Source of the DNA: Paenibacillus ihumii
GTDB lineage: Bacteria; Bacillota; Bacilli; Paenibacillales; Paenibacillaceae
Assembly: GCF_001403875.1 (NCBI RefSeq)
Contig: NZ_LN884297.1
Location: 372,001 to 436,000, forward strand
Direction of reading: 5' to 3'
Length of the DNA: 64,000 nucleotides
Under the pieces are notes generated by a model. It did not search any database. It had not been told where the DNA came from and worked only from the letters and a program-made list of their open reading frames with translations. Both the position numbers and the translations under genes were made by a program. Positions 17,402 through 27,336 of the stretch are shown piece after piece (within the stretch, counting starts at the first letter, position 1; each line of letters begins with the position of its first letter).

Positions 17402-18670
17402 CTATTTTCTGACTTTTTGATCCCAGATGCTTTGCAGTTCTATGATGGCTTGATCTTTGTCATATTGTTCGCCGACATAGGCTTGCAGAGGTACTGTGAA
17501 GTCTTCCGCAATCCCGGATGGCCACAGCTGGAACGACCAGATCAGCGTCTTCTCATCCTTCAAATACTTGTCGAGATCTTCGGCCAAAGGCCCCAGATCA
17601 GACGTTGTTTCCAAATCCGTAAAAGCAGGAATCATCTTATAAGAATCCACGATATACTTCTGGCCATTCTCGTGCAGCCAAGTCAAAAACTTCTTGCTCT
17701 CATCGACGACCTTGGAATCTTTGTTAATGGAATAGTACGTGGATACGCCTACAGGCATCTTTGTATCCTCTGGGTTGTCATTCAAAGGAATCGCGAACAT
17801 CCCGATGTTCATATCTGGATTAATCTTCGTAATCGAATCGATCGCCCATACGCCTTGCTGGATCATAGCCGTTTTGCCGGAGGCGAATTCGGACACTTGA
17901 TTGTCATAGTTGAGACCGATCGTATCCGTGCCTTTACCGTAGTCTACCGTCATGTCCAATACATCGAAGAAACCGTCCAAGTTTTTGAGATCGGCGATTT
18001 TGGCTTCGCCTTTGTACATTTTCTCAATCATGCCTTCCGAATCCGGCTCATAAGCGAACGGAAGATTGAACAAATGCTGGCCGAGCACCCAGAACGAGTT
18101 ATAGCCCTCGGAGTAGGATAGAATGCCTGCCGCCTTCAATTTCTCGTTGACTTCCTTCAATTCCGCTAATGTCTCAGGCAGCTTCTCGATGCCTGCTTGG
18201 GCGAACAAATCCTTGTTGTAAATGAAGCCGTAGCCCTCCACCGCCAGCGGGAAGCCGTATTTCTTGCCATCGACGGTCATCCCTGGTACGGACGACGGAA
18301 TAACCTTGTCCATCCAGGGCTCATTGGATAAATCAACAAGCCTTTCCGACCAATCCTGAATGTCCGTATAAGCTCTCGTCATAAAAATATCGGGGCCGTC
18401 CCCGGCTGCAAAGCGGGTTTTCACCAGCGTATCGTAATTGCCGGTAACCTGGGCCTCAATAATGACATTTGGATTTTCAGCCATATAGTCGGCGGCCATC
18501 GCTTTGATTTTATCCGTGATTTCCGTCTTGAAATCCATAATCTTGATCGTTACTTTTTCGGAATCCGCCCCTGCTCCCTCATTGGTTTTTGGGCTGCTTC
18601 CGCCAGCACATCCGCTGATCAGGGACAAAAGTACAACACTGGTGAGAAGCATTAACATAACCTTGCGCAT
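17402..18670 (-). CDS. Extracellular sugar-binding lipoprotein of ABC transporter
   Basis: 422 residues. A lipoprotein signal peptide ends at L-I-S-G-C-A-G-G, giving a lipid-anchored Cys at 21. The mature part is a type 1 (MalE-like) solute-binding protein: KIMDFKTEITDKIKAMAADY, then DGPDIFMTRAYTD and KYGFPLAVEGYGFIYNKDLF. It is the first transport gene after the two-component genes, and GGGGG precedes the ATG. Together with the GH65 enzyme the expected ligand is an alpha-glucosyl disaccharide or a short oligosaccharide. Confidence 0.9.
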   Translation of the reverse strand: MRKVMLMLLTSVVLLSLISGCAGGSSPKTNEGAGADSEKVTIKIMDFKTEITDKIKAMAADYMAENPNVIIEAQVTGNYDTLVKTRFAAGDGPDIFMTRAYTDIQDWSERLVDLSNEPWMDKVIPSSVPGMTVDGKKYGFPLAVEGYGFIYNKDLFAQAGIEKLPETLAELKEVNEKLKAAGILSYSEGYNSFWVLGQHLFNLPFAYEPDSEGMIEKMYKGEAKIADLKNLDGFFDVLDMTVDYGKGTDTIGLNYDNQVSEFASGKTAMIQQGVWAIDSITKINPDMNIGMFAIPLNDNPEDTKMPVGVSTYYSINKDSKVVDESKKFLTWLHENGQKYIVDSYKMIPAFTDLETTSDLGPLAEDLDKYLKDEKTLIWSFQLWPSGIAEDFTVPLQAYVGEQYDKDQAIIELQSIWDQKVRK

Positions 18671-18764
18671 CTTTATATACCCCCTAAGTTGTTGTTTGCT
18701 ACAATTTTATTCTATGAGTTTCTCCAATGTCGAAACATAGACGATCTTCGCCGAAACTAGTACT

Positions 18765-20315
18765 TTATGAACCTCGTACCATCTTGCGATATTTTAACGG
18801 GGACAAGCCATGCTGCCTGCGGAACACTTTGCTGAAATAGCTCTCATCCTGGTAGCCGATCATTTCCGAAATTTTAACTACCGGCAGATCGGTATGCTCA
18901 AGCAAGGACTTGGCCTTCTGCATGCGCAGCTCCGTCTGATAGGTAATGACGGTCATGTTATACTTCTCTTTGAATCTTCTGGCGATATGCTGCGGACTGA
19001 AATGGAATCTCTCCGACAGCTCATTCAGGGAGAAATTCTCATGAAAGTGCTGTTCAATATAATCATGGATAAGTTGAATGCTCCTGCCTTCGTAGCCGTT
19101 GTTCCCGGACTCCTCGATCAACCGCCACCACTGCTGAATCCACTTGCTTCCCCATTCCTCGATATAACTGATCCATACAGAAAGGGACAGGCCCTCCATG
19201 TCCTTGTCCATCTGAAGGCAGGCCCGCTCGATCATATAATTGGCTTCCTTGGTATAGCGCTGAAGATCTGCCAGGGTCACATCCCCGCACTGCTGAAGCT
19301 CATCCGCAAACCCTTGGATTACCTCTTCAATCCGTAGCTTATCCCCGTTCTCCAACGCGATGTTCAGCTGCAATTCTCTATCGGACAACGCGGGTTTATC
19401 CGGGCCAGTCCGCTGCCCAGCGATGATCGGAGACTGGATCAGCTCCAGCCTCGCGCTCAAGTACTGCTGCTGAGCCTGCAGCAAGCCGGAGACCTGCTGA
19501 CTGATCCCCGTGAACGTCTCCAGCCCGATTGTCGAATTCCAGGCCGCCGTCATTTTATGAATATAGAAATCTAATGAGCTTGCCATTTCCCCGCCCGGAG
19601 CTTCTCCTGTAACCAATACCCACAATTCATCCTCAAAATGGAACAGAAGATGGCGTCCATACCCTGCTAACGTCTCTTGTGCTATATTCTTGACTGTGAA
19701 GGAGAACAGTCCGCTATCTCCGTTATAGCGCCGCTTCATCAAGCCCGAACCATTCCTCATCAATATAAGAGAAATCCTGACGCAGTTCGGCGATATGCCG
19801 AGCTTCCGGCAGTAATTCTCCAGTTCGGGCAGGGATGCATCATCCCCTCTTAACAGCTGGGTCATCTTCTGTTCCATCACGACATAATCGGCCTGCTGGA
19901 CAAGGAAGCCCGTATCCCGTTTGGCACGCATGCTGCTCTCCCGCTGCTTGCACAAGGCAACTGCCTGCGCCAGCGCTTGTTCGAGATCCCGCTTCTTAAA
20001 GGGCTTCAATATATAATCCACGCCTTTGGCGCGAATCGTAGCCTGGGTGTAAATAAAGTCATCGTATCCGCTAACGACGATAATCTGAATATCCGGGTAA
20101 TCGCGGCGAATCAGATCCAACAGTTGAATCCCGTTCATCTCTGGCATGCTCATATCACAAAACACGATTCCCGGCTTATGCCGGCGTATCAGCTCCAATG
20201 CCTCGCTCCCATTCTCGGCCTGGAGTCGCTCATCAATGTCGAACTGTTCCCAATCTACCGCCAGATCAATTCCTTCCCTGACATGCTCCTCGTCATCGAC
20301 AATCAATACTCTCAT
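18765..20315 (-). CDS. Response regulator with AraC-type DNA-binding domain (YesN type)
   Basis: 516 residues. The receiver domain (1-120) has acidic pair D7/D8, phospho-acceptor D54 (VFCDMSMPEMNG) and K103-like ILKPFKKRDLE. A variable middle domain follows, and the last 100 residues hold two helix-turn-helix motifs (FSLNELSERFHFSPQHIARRF and LPVVKISEMIGYQDESYFSKV, then the AraC signature). The start at 20315 overlaps the kinase stop (TAATG), so both are co-translated. It probably activates the downstream sugar transporter genes. Confidence 0.93.
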   Translation of the reverse strand: MRVLIVDDEEHVREGIDLAVDWEQFDIDERLQAENGSEALELIRRHKPGIVFCDMSMPEMNGIQLLDLIRRDYPDIQIIVVSGYDDFIYTQATIRAKGVDYILKPFKKRDLEQALAQAVALCKQRESSMRAKRDTGFLVQQADYVVMEQKMTQLLRGDDASLPELENYCRKLGISPNCVRISLILMRNGSGLMKRRYNGDSGLFSFTVKNIAQETLAGYGRHLLFHFEDELWVLVTGEAPGGEMASSLDFYIHKMTAAWNSTIGLETFTGISQQVSGLLQAQQQYLSARLELIQSPIIAGQRTGPDKPALSDRELQLNIALENGDKLRIEEVIQGFADELQQCGDVTLADLQRYTKEANYMIERACLQMDKDMEGLSLSVWISYIEEWGSKWIQQWWRLIEESGNNGYEGRSIQLIHDYIEQHFHENFSLNELSERFHFSPQHIARRFKEKYNMTVITYQTELRMQKAKSLLEHTDLPVVKISEMIGYQDESYFSKVFRRQHGLSPLKYRKMVRGS

Positions 20316-22072
20316 TACGGTTCCTTCCTTTCTTCTGTCTTGTCCACTGCGATGTATAATGAAATGATCGTCGCCTCATAAGGCACGCTGGTCATATCCC
20401 ACGTAAAACCGGAGCCGTAGAGCAGCCGCAGCCGCTGTAATACGTTGATTAAACCGATCCCGTTATGGCCGTAATGCAGCTTGTCCTCTAAATAATCACT
20501 GCGGATCGCCTCGATTTTCTCCGCCGGGATCCCCTTGCCGTTGTCAATCACGCGAATCAGCAGAACATGATTTTCAGTGTTCTCCTGTCGCCTCAGGTCT
20601 ATTTCAAGCCGGATGCTGCCGTAGCCGCGGCCCTTTTCAATTCCGTGCACAATACTGTTCTCAATCAAAGGCTGCAGCAGCATCTTCGGCACTTCCATGG
20701 AAGTGGCCTCCGGATGGCAGGTCATAGAATAGGTTAATTTGTTCTTGAACCTCCCTAATTGAATGGACATGTAGTCTTCGATATGCTTGACTTCCATGCT
20801 CAGCCTAACAACGTCGGTGCGGAAATCCATGCTGTAGCGCAGGATCGATCCCAGCTCGGCAATCTTGTCACTTAGTTCATATGCCTTCGCTTTTAACGCA
20901 ACCGTGCCGATATACTGCATCGTATTATACAGAAAGTGCGGGTTGATTTGAGCCTGCAGCATTTTTAATTGTGCTGTAGACAGCTCTAGCTTGTACCGGT
21001 ATTCCCGATTCATGAACTCGTCCAGATTTCTTACCATCGTATAGAACCGATCCTCCAAAATCCCGAGCTCGTCTATTCTCTGGCTCTCCTTCTCAATGTC
21101 AAAGTTCCCCTGCTCGACGCGCACCATGCTGCGAAGCAGTCTTTTAATCGGAAGAATAATGAAATAAGACAGAATGACGGCTAAAATGATGACGAAGATA
21201 ATCGCAATCAGCAGGATCACAACCGATTGATTCAACGTTGTGTAAGCGGAGGCATTAATGACCGAATCAGATATATATTTCACGAGGGTAAAGGGCAAAT
21301 TTTTATTCTCATTGTTTGAGTAGATGAATACTCCTTTTTTACCGTTCATTTCCCCTGCAAATGATCCCTTGCCGCCCGCCATCTTGCTTTGAATAGAACC
21401 GACCCCGTTTGTTTGCTCAAGCGAGCTGTACAGAAACTGCTTCTGGTCATGAATCATCAAAAAATAAGCGCTGTCCTGCAGAACCTGGGTATGAATCAAT
21501 TTATCGATTTCACTAAGGCTCACATAAATGTTTATCGTTCCGAGGACCGTCGCTCCCGGATAATCGACCAGATTTTTCTGGATCAATAAAATGTTCTTGC
21601 CGCCCAGCCTCTTAACGCTGTAAACCGTAGCCTCGCCCTCGATCTCATCATAATCGCTGAGCATTTTCTTAATTTCATTGTTGCCCACGTCCGAAGAGGT
21701 AAAGGTCAGATTTTTGGTCTTGCTGATATACTGAACTCCATGGAATTCGGGGCGGCTGATATACATGGCATTCACTTTATTGTAGATGTACAGCTTCTGA
21801 AGGGCAGAGATTTCCGTGGAACGCAAATATTTCATGAGCTGGGGGTCTACATAAAAAGAGCCAGTCAGCATATTCAGATCCTCGAAATAGATTTTGAGGT
21901 TATTCGAAATAATCTCCATCGCATTCTGGTTTACGTCAATCACCTGCTGCTCCATAGAGCTGGAAATCGTGCGGTAAGCAAACACGCTCGCCAGCAGGAA
22001 GGGCAGAATCGCCACGCACAGCATGACGACCAGCAATTTTCTAAATAAGCTTCTTTTGAGCCATTTCATCAT
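20315..22072 (-). CDS. Membrane sensor histidine kinase (YesM/LytS type)
   Basis: 585 residues. A membrane helix near 12-34, a large extracellular sensor (about 35-280), a second helix (about 281-308), a HAMP region (LPIKRLLRSMVRVEQGNF), then a His_kinase domain with H379 in QINPHFLYNTMQYIG and an ATP site (DNGKGIP, GIGLINVLQRLRLLYG). The phospho-acceptor H sits in NPHFLYN, typical of YesM. Paired with the 18765-20315 regulator. The sensor probably reads an extracellular sugar, possibly through the binding protein. Confidence 0.93.
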   Translation of the reverse strand: MMKWLKRSLFRKLLVVMLCVAILPFLLASVFAYRTISSSMEQQVIDVNQNAMEIISNNLKIYFEDLNMLTGSFYVDPQLMKYLRSTEISALQKLYIYNKVNAMYISRPEFHGVQYISKTKNLTFTSSDVGNNEIKKMLSDYDEIEGEATVYSVKRLGGKNILLIQKNLVDYPGATVLGTINIYVSLSEIDKLIHTQVLQDSAYFLMIHDQKQFLYSSLEQTNGVGSIQSKMAGGKGSFAGEMNGKKGVFIYSNNENKNLPFTLVKYISDSVINASAYTTLNQSVVILLIAIIFVIILAVILSYFIILPIKRLLRSMVRVEQGNFDIEKESQRIDELGILEDRFYTMVRNLDEFMNREYRYKLELSTAQLKMLQAQINPHFLYNTMQYIGTVALKAKAYELSDKIAELGSILRYSMDFRTDVVRLSMEVKHIEDYMSIQLGRFKNKLTYSMTCHPEATSMEVPKMLLQPLIENSIVHGIEKGRGYGSIRLEIDLRRQENTENHVLLIRVIDNGKGIPAEKIEAIRSDYLEDKLHYGHNGIGLINVLQRLRLLYGSGFTWDMTSVPYEATIISLYIAVDKTEERKEP

Positions 22073-22250
22073 ACTCCCCCATATCCTCTAAGTTGTTAAT
22101 ACAAAAGAATCCCCCTTTGCCCTGGCTTTGATTCCGGTAATCTGGAATGGATGGGTCAAATGAGGGATCTTATTTTGTATGAAAGTAATTGATAATATTT
22201 TATCTGCATGAAGTAAATTTATCAACGAGAAAAAATTAGCGCCATAAAAA

Positions 22251-22296
22251 AACTGCACCTCCAATGTCAGATCATATCTAACCATGGGGTGCAGTT
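22251..22296 (-). terminator. Hairpin with T-run on the minus strand
   Basis: AACTGCACC at 22251-22259 pairs with GGTGCAGTT at 22288-22296; on the minus strand the stem is followed by seven T. The loop is long (28 bases). No clear gene ends just upstream of it, so its target is unclear. Confidence 0.45.
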
Positions 22297-22445
22297 CATC
22301 TTCAAGGATGGAGTCTATTCTGCCTATCTATTTCTTTGATAAAGTTTTTTTCGTTGCTTAAGGCTTTTTCTCTGCATGAAGTCTTTTTCGTTGTTTGAAG
22401 TCTGTTTTTTGTCTAAGTTTATTTCTTTGTCTATGCCTATTTTTC

Positions 22446-22715
22446 TGGCTATGCCTACTTCTCTCTGGCTATGCCTACTTCTCTCTGGCTATGCCCACTT
22501 CTCTCTGGCTATGCCTACTTCTCTCTGGCTATGCCCACTTCTCTCTGGCTATGCTATTATTTCTCTCTGGCTATGCCCACTTCTCTCTGGCTATGCCTAT
22601 TTCTCTCTGGCTATGCCCACTTCTCTCTGGCTATGCCTATTTCTCTCTGGCTATGCCCACTTCTCTCTGGCTATGCCTATTTCTCTCTGGCTATGCTATT
22701 ATTTCTCTGGCTATG
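22446..22715. repeat. Tandem repeat, 20-bp unit, about 13 copies
   Basis: Unit TGGCTATGCCTACTTCTCTC with C/T alternation at the tenth to fourteenth bases; two units carry a two-base or rearranged variant (CTATTATTTCTCTC). The three plus-strand frames are open and repetitive because 20 is not a multiple of three. Most of the gap 22073-22869 is this array; 22716-22869 has nothing I recognise. Confidence 0.95.
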
Positions 22716-22869
22716 TCCCGTCCGCGGCCCTCTCTTGGAATGGAAGCTGGCTGAGCCGACCCGTTATTAAAGTTTGACTTAGCGCGTCCCGGATTGTAGT
22801 TTAACTTAACGCATCCCTAAGATATCTCATGTCGGAACACTAGCTGCTCATACGCATCCTGACCGTCCT

Positions 22870-24126
22870 CTAAAAAGAACCCTTATCTTCATTCGCCAGC
22901 TGCAGCAAGGTATGATACAGCACTTCCGTTCCGGCCGCACAATCCTCGGGGGAGCTCCACTCCTTAGGATTGTGGCTGATGCCGCCGCGGGAGCGCACGA
23001 AGATCATGCCGACCGGCCATAGGGAGCTGAACTGCATCCCGTCATGGCCCGCGCCGCTTGCTAAGCGTGGCAGGTTCGCCAGATCGGCTAGTTTTCCGGC
23101 CTGAGCCACGGCCTCCTGCACCGCCGAAGAGCTGGGAGCTGGAGCAACCCGCTGCAGCGGCTCAATCTGCAGTTCAATGCCGTGCCTCTCGCACACCTGC
23201 TGGCTGTAAGCGTGAATGCTCGCCTCCAGCCGGTTACGCTCGGCTTCGTCGATATCCCGCAGGTCGAGCGAGAATTGAACCTCCCCGGGGATGACGTTTA
23301 CTCCGCCTGGCAGAGTTTTAAGCTTCCCTACCGTGGCCACTGCGTTCTCGTATTTTTTCGCTTCCGCGTAAATGTAATTTAGGATCTCCGCGGCTGCCTG
23401 CAGCGGATCTCGCCGCAGCTGCATAGGGGTCGCCCCGGCATGGCCTGCCTGACCGATCAGGGTGAACTGCTGCCAGAGCGGCCCGGCGATGCCTGTTACG
23501 AGGCCTACCGGCTCATCCAGATTCTCCAGCACCCGGCCCTGCTCGATATGCAGCTCTACGTAAGCCTTCACCTCATGCGGAGGCTTAGCCGCTTCCCCTA
23601 CACGCTCAGGCGCAAGACCTGCCGAACGCATCGCATCAGCAATCGCTATGCCCTGTTCATCCCGCTGCTCCAAATCCTTCGGCTGCAAGGTCCCAGCTAC
23701 GGCCCGGCTGCCGATCATGCCGAATCCGAATCTGGAGCCCTCCTCATCCGTAAATGCGATGACCTCGATCGGGTAGACGTTGCGAACTTCCAGCTCATTC
23801 ATTCGCTGCAGTGCTTCGATCGCCGCGAGGACGCCCAGCGCCCCGTCGAACATCCCGCCATCGGGAACTGTATCGATATGAGAGCCCGTCAGAACTGCGG
23901 CAGCCTTGGGGCTCGTTCCTTCCCGGCGGCCGATGAGATTCCCGGCGGCATCCTCGCGGACAGCCAGCCCGGCTTCCTTCATATAAGCGGCAACAAGCTC
24001 CTTCGCGCGAATTTCATCAGGGGTAAAAGAATAACGGGTGACTCCCCCGCTAATCTGCTTGCCGATTTCCCCCAGCTCCATTAATCTCGCCCACAGACGC
24101 TCCTTATTGATCGCCATTCTCCCCAC
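22870..24126 (-). CDS. Zn-dependent M20-type N-carbamoyl-amino-acid / allantoate amidohydrolase
   Basis: 418 residues with the metal ligands of the hydantoinase/carbamoylase family: GSHIDTVPDGGMFDGALG (about 80-98), FTDEEGSRFGFGMIGSR (about 130) and VELHIEQGRVLE (about 192), plus the late GAGHDG (about 370). The enzyme hydrolyses an N-carbamoyl amino acid to amino acid, CO2 and NH3, or allantoate. It overlaps the ATC hydrolase gene, whose product in known pseudomonads is N-carbamoyl-L-cysteine; this makes N-carbamoyl-L-cysteine amidohydrolase the likeliest role. Start could be GTG 24126 or ATG 24117. Confidence 0.88.
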   Translation of the reverse strand: MGRMAINKERLWARLMELGEIGKQISGGVTRYSFTPDEIRAKELVAAYMKEAGLAVREDAAGNLIGRREGTSPKAAAVLTGSHIDTVPDGGMFDGALGVLAAIEALQRMNELEVRNVYPIEVIAFTDEEGSRFGFGMIGSRAVAGTLQPKDLEQRDEQGIAIADAMRSAGLAPERVGEAAKPPHEVKAYVELHIEQGRVLENLDEPVGLVTGIAGPLWQQFTLIGQAGHAGATPMQLRRDPLQAAAEILNYIYAEAKKYENAVATVGKLKTLPGGVNVIPGEVQFSLDLRDIDEAERNRLEASIHAYSQQVCERHGIELQIEPLQRVAPAPSSSAVQEAVAQAGKLADLANLPRLASGAGHDGMQFSSLWPVGMIFVRSRGGISHNPKEWSSPEDCAAGTEVLYHTLLQLANEDKGSF

Positions 24127-24661
24127 CCCCAGGCTCCTTCCCCGATGATTTCATCTGGAACCTGAAATGGCAATGCCCGTCTTTAAGCAAATACTTATCG
24201 TGCACGACTTCGAAATTAGGGTTGTAGCCCTTCGCGATGGCCGGGTCAATCATCTGGCAATAGAGGATTCCGTATTCCTCCATGCCGTCTTTTTTCCACT
24301 GATCCCCGAACGCGCATCTCGTAAAGTTCTGCTCGATCTCGACCGGATGGTATTCCGTTTCATATTCGAACAGATCGCTGCGTCCCATATCGTAATTCGG
24401 CAAATAGCTGTGAATATCATTCGGCTGTCCGGCAGCCGCCGCCCGGCGGGCGATATCCCGGCCCCGTTCCTCGCCGAAGGTGCGCACGCCCTCGCGGATC
24501 GCATCCTTCCCTTCTTCGCCAAAACGATCCACTACGGCCTTGGAGAGGTGGGCGAACAATTTCGCCATGATTGTATAAGGAGATACCGGCTCCAGACTTT
24601 CGTCGTGATTCAGCTTTTGCTGGGATTCCTCTTGTGCTTTGTCCCGTTTCTCTTGGCTCAT
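24104..24661 (-). CDS. L-2-amino-thiazoline-4-carboxylic acid (ATC) hydrolase family protein
   Basis: 185 residues from ATG at 24661, nine bases after GGAGG; the frame continues to a TTG at 24679. The protein has the features I associate with the ATC hydrolase family: AVVDRFGEEGKDAIREGVRT, then FTRCAFGDQWKKDG and EYGILYCQMIDPAIAKGYNP, and a C-terminal CHFRFQMK. ATC hydrolase opens the thiazoline ring to give N-carbamoyl-L-cysteine. The 23-base overlap with the amidohydrolase gene supports a two-step ATC to cysteine route. Some members of this family lack that activity. Confidence 0.7.
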   Translation of the reverse strand: MSQEKRDKAQEESQQKLNHDESLEPVSPYTIMAKLFAHLSKAVVDRFGEEGKDAIREGVRTFGEERGRDIARRAAAAGQPNDIHSYLPNYDMGRSDLFEYETEYHPVEIEQNFTRCAFGDQWKKDGMEEYGILYCQMIDPAIAKGYNPNFEVVHDKYLLKDGHCHFRFQMKSSGKEPGGGENGDQ

Positions 24662-24930
24662 TTTCAGACGCCTCCTCAATTAATCTATCTGTACAGACTT
24701 CCAACGCTAACTCATTACGATGCGAACTCAGTTACAATGTAAACTCATTACAATGCTAACCGCTAACGTTGCGATAAAGGTCGCAGGAAGAATCAAAAAC
24801 AGAGCAGTAGCACTAGATGCAATCGATGCAATATTATCTGACTATAAAAGTTAAACTATTGAAGTGAATGTAGACCAAGTACAATTTCTTTATAGTTTTA
24901 TAGTTCATGTTATATAAGCTGTGTCGCACA

Positions 24931-25190
24931 GTAATCTAAGCTGCTGTTTGTTAATATAGCTACCGTACACTAATAGAAGCTGCTGTAAACTAATATAGCT
25001 ACCGTAACTAATAGAAGCCACCGCATACTAATTTAAGTTACCATACACTAATACAAGCTACCGCGTACTAATTTTAGCTACCGTACCCTAATACAAGCTG
25101 CTATATACTACATTAAGCCGCCTTACACTAATTTAAGCTACCGCGTACTAATATAGCTACCGTGCACTAATATAGCTACCGTACACTAAT
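24931..25190. repeat. Degenerate tandem repeat, about 21-bp unit
   Basis: About a dozen units around ACACTAATATAGCTACCGT with alternation of CTACCG and CTGCTG. Part of the gene-free gap 24662-25831; 24662-24930 and 25191-25400 carry nothing recognisable. Confidence 0.85.
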
Positions 25191-25400
25191 TGGAATTCAT
25201 GCATCTAATTATGCTCTATATAAATGTTTCAGGGGATTAGATGGATTTGATGCATCTAGAATTAAGAATCCTGCCCATAATTGGCCAATTCCCTTCCTCT
25301 AACGACATGAAATCCATTAACATTTACTTCCCCTTCTTTACCGCAGAAACTAATTACTATAAATCCACTTAAAAATATGAATCTATTGAAATGGAAGCGG

Positions 25401-25760
25401 GCAAGTGCTACGGCAATGAATTTGGGCAAGCAAGCGCAAAAGCTACTACAATGAATGTGCGCAAACAAGTGCAAGTGCTACTGCAATAAATGTGCACAAA
25501 CAAGTGCATATGCTACTGCAATGAATCTGCGCAAGCAAGTGCATATGCTACTGCAATGAATCTGCGCAAACAAGTGCAAAAGCTACTGCAATGAACGTGC
25601 GCAAACAAGTGCAAGTGCTACTGCAATAAACGTGCACAAACAAGTGCAAGTGCTACTGCAATAAATGTGCACAAGCAAGTGCAAATGCTACTGCAATGAA
25701 TCTGCGCAAACAAGTGCAAAAGCTACTGCAATGAACGTGAGGCAAGTGCGTAAAATGCTC
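25401..25760. repeat. Tandem repeat, 35-bp unit, about nine full copies
   Basis: Units begin CAAGTGCAAAAGCTACTGCA or the variants with GTGCTACTGCA and ATATGCTACTGCA, and repeat at exactly 35 bp over most of the array (for example 25571, 25606 and 25641). Three subtypes alternate. Short open frames within it are by-products. Confidence 0.92.
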
Positions 25761-25831
25761 CAACGATCGAGTTGCTCCCAGTTCGCTTGAATGATGCAAA
25801 TTCATAATCATAACAGCCGTCTATTTACGCT

Positions 25832-26560
25832 CTAGCCGATGCCCAAATAGACCGACTTGACCACGTCGTTATTCCTTAACTCCGCAGCCTCGCCTTCCAC
25901 AACGATGCTGCCCGTCTCCATCACATAGCCGCGATGGGCGGCAGCAAGCGCCATGGTAGCATTCTGCTCCACCAGCAGCACGGATACGCCTTCCTCGTTC
26001 ACCTTGCGGATCGCCGCGAAGATCTCCTTCACGATCAGCGGCGCAAGGCCCATCGAAGGCTCATCCAGCAGCAGCAGCTTCGGCCTCGCCATCAGAGCGC
26101 GGGCAATCGCCAGCATTTGCTGCTCCCCGCCGCTCATCGTCCCGGCGAGCTGCTTCCTGCGCTCCTCCAGCCGCGGAAACAACTCAAACATGCTCTGTAT
26201 ATCCGCAGCTACCCCTGGCTTGTCCTTCCGGACATAAGCGCCCAGCTTCAGGTTCTCAAGCACCGACAGGTCGGGGAATACGCCCCGTCCCTCAGGAACC
26301 TGCGAGATGCCCCGCTCCACGATCTGATGGGGCTCCAGCTTCGTGATCTCCTGTCCCTCGAAGCGGATCTGTCCCTGAATGCTCTTATTCAGGCCAGAAA
26401 TGCTGCGCAGAGCCGAAGTTTTCCCCGAGCCGTTCGTCCCGATCAGCGCCACGATCTCCCCCGGCTGAATATGAAGATTCATCTGCTTCACAGCCGCTAT
26501 CACACCGTAATTTACGCTTAAATCTTTAATTTCCAAAATAGCTTGGCCGCCGCTCGTCAA
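25832..26560 (-). CDS. livF: Branched-chain amino acid-type ABC transporter ATPase (LivF)
   Basis: 242 residues from TTG at 26560, which overlaps the LivG stop TGA; GAGG lies about five bases upstream. Walker A is G-T-N-G-S-G-K-T at about residue 40, the ABC signature M-S-G-G-E-Q-Q-M, and Walker B LLLLDEPSMGLAP. The Q-loop and H-loop (EQNATMALAAAHRGYVMETG) are of LivF type. It is the last gene of the livKHMGF order. Alternative readings that extend the frame upstream run through the livG gene in another frame and are not real. Confidence 0.92.
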   Translation of the reverse strand: MTSGGQAILEIKDLSVNYGVIAAVKQMNLHIQPGEIVALIGTNGSGKTSALRSISGLNKSIQGQIRFEGQEITKLEPHQIVERGISQVPEGRGVFPDLSVLENLKLGAYVRKDKPGVAADIQSMFELFPRLEERRKQLAGTMSGGEQQMLAIARALMARPKLLLLDEPSMGLAPLIVKEIFAAIRKVNEEGVSVLLVEQNATMALAAAHRGYVMETGSIVVEGEAAELRNNDVVKSVYLGIG

Positions 26561-27336
26561 AATTCCTCGACCTCCCCGCCCAAATAAGCCTGAATGACAT
26601 CCGGGTTGTTTTGTATCTCCTCCGCGCTGCCCTCGGCGATTTTCTCGCCGTAATTCAAGACAACGATACGGTCGGAAATCTCCATAATCATGCCGATGTC
26701 GTGTTCGATCAGGATGATCTCGATATTGAATTCCTTGGAGAGCTGCCGGATTTTCTTCACAAGCTCGGCCTTCTCCGCGGCATTCATTCCCGCCGCCGGC
26801 TCGTCCAGCAGCAGAATTTCGCAGCCCGTAGCCAGCGCCCTCGCAATTTCGAGCAGCCGCTGCTCCCCGTACGGCAGGCTTCCGGCCAGAATGTCCAGCT
26901 TGTGCGCAAGCCCAACGACCTCGAGCTTCACCAGGCATTCCTGAACGATGGCAGCGCGCCGCTTGGCCGTAGAGCCTCCCGCAAAGATCGAGCGAAGCAC
27001 CCCCTCGCCGTTGCATTCCGCATGTGCGATGAGCACGTTTTCCAGCACCGTCATATTTTTCAGCAATCGCGTATTCTGAAAGGTCCGGGCAATCCCCAGA
27101 CCTACTCGCCTGAACGGCTTAAGCTTGTTAATGACCCGGTCCTTGTAAATGATCCTGCCGGAGGTCGGCTGATAAATACCCGTCAGCAGGTTGAACAGCG
27201 TCGTCTTTCCCGCCCCGTTCGGTCCGATGATCGATAGAATCTCGCCCCGGCGCACCGTCATATCGACATTGTTCAATGCGACAAGCCCGCCGAACTTTAC
27301 CGACACCTTCTGCAGCTCCAGTACGTTCTCCATCAC
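26557..27336 (-). CDS. livG: Branched-chain amino acid-type ABC transporter ATPase (LivG)
   Basis: 259 residues. Walker A is G-P-N-G-A-G-K-T at 38-45, signature LPYGEQRLLEIARAL and Walker B ILLLDEPAAGMN with the LivG hallmark EHDIGMIMEISDRIVVLNYG. It overlaps LivM by four bases and LivF by four. Partners LivF as an asymmetric ATPase pair. Confidence 0.95.
   Translation of the reverse strand: MMENVLELQKVSVKFGGLVALNNVDMTVRRGEILSIIGPNGAGKTTLFNLLTGIYQPTSGRIIYKDRVINKLKPFRRVGLGIARTFQNTRLLKNMTVLENVLIAHAECNGEGVLRSIFAGGSTAKRRAAIVQECLVKLEVVGLAHKLDILAGSLPYGEQRLLEIARALATGCEILLLDEPAAGMNAAEKAELVKKIRQLSKEFNIEIILIEHDIGMIMEISDRIVVLNYGEKIAEGSAEEIQNNPDVIQAYLGGEVEEF

Noticed and set aside
22376..22777. Plus-strand open frames rich in SLWLC
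   Set aside because: They are read-outs of the 20-bp repeat in three frames.
25262..25474. 70-residue minus-strand open frame
   Set aside because: It overlaps the 35-bp repeat, has no ribosome site and no protein-like features.
26561..27016. N-terminal extension of LivF
   Set aside because: It runs antiframe through livG; LivF starts at the TTG overlapping the livG stop.
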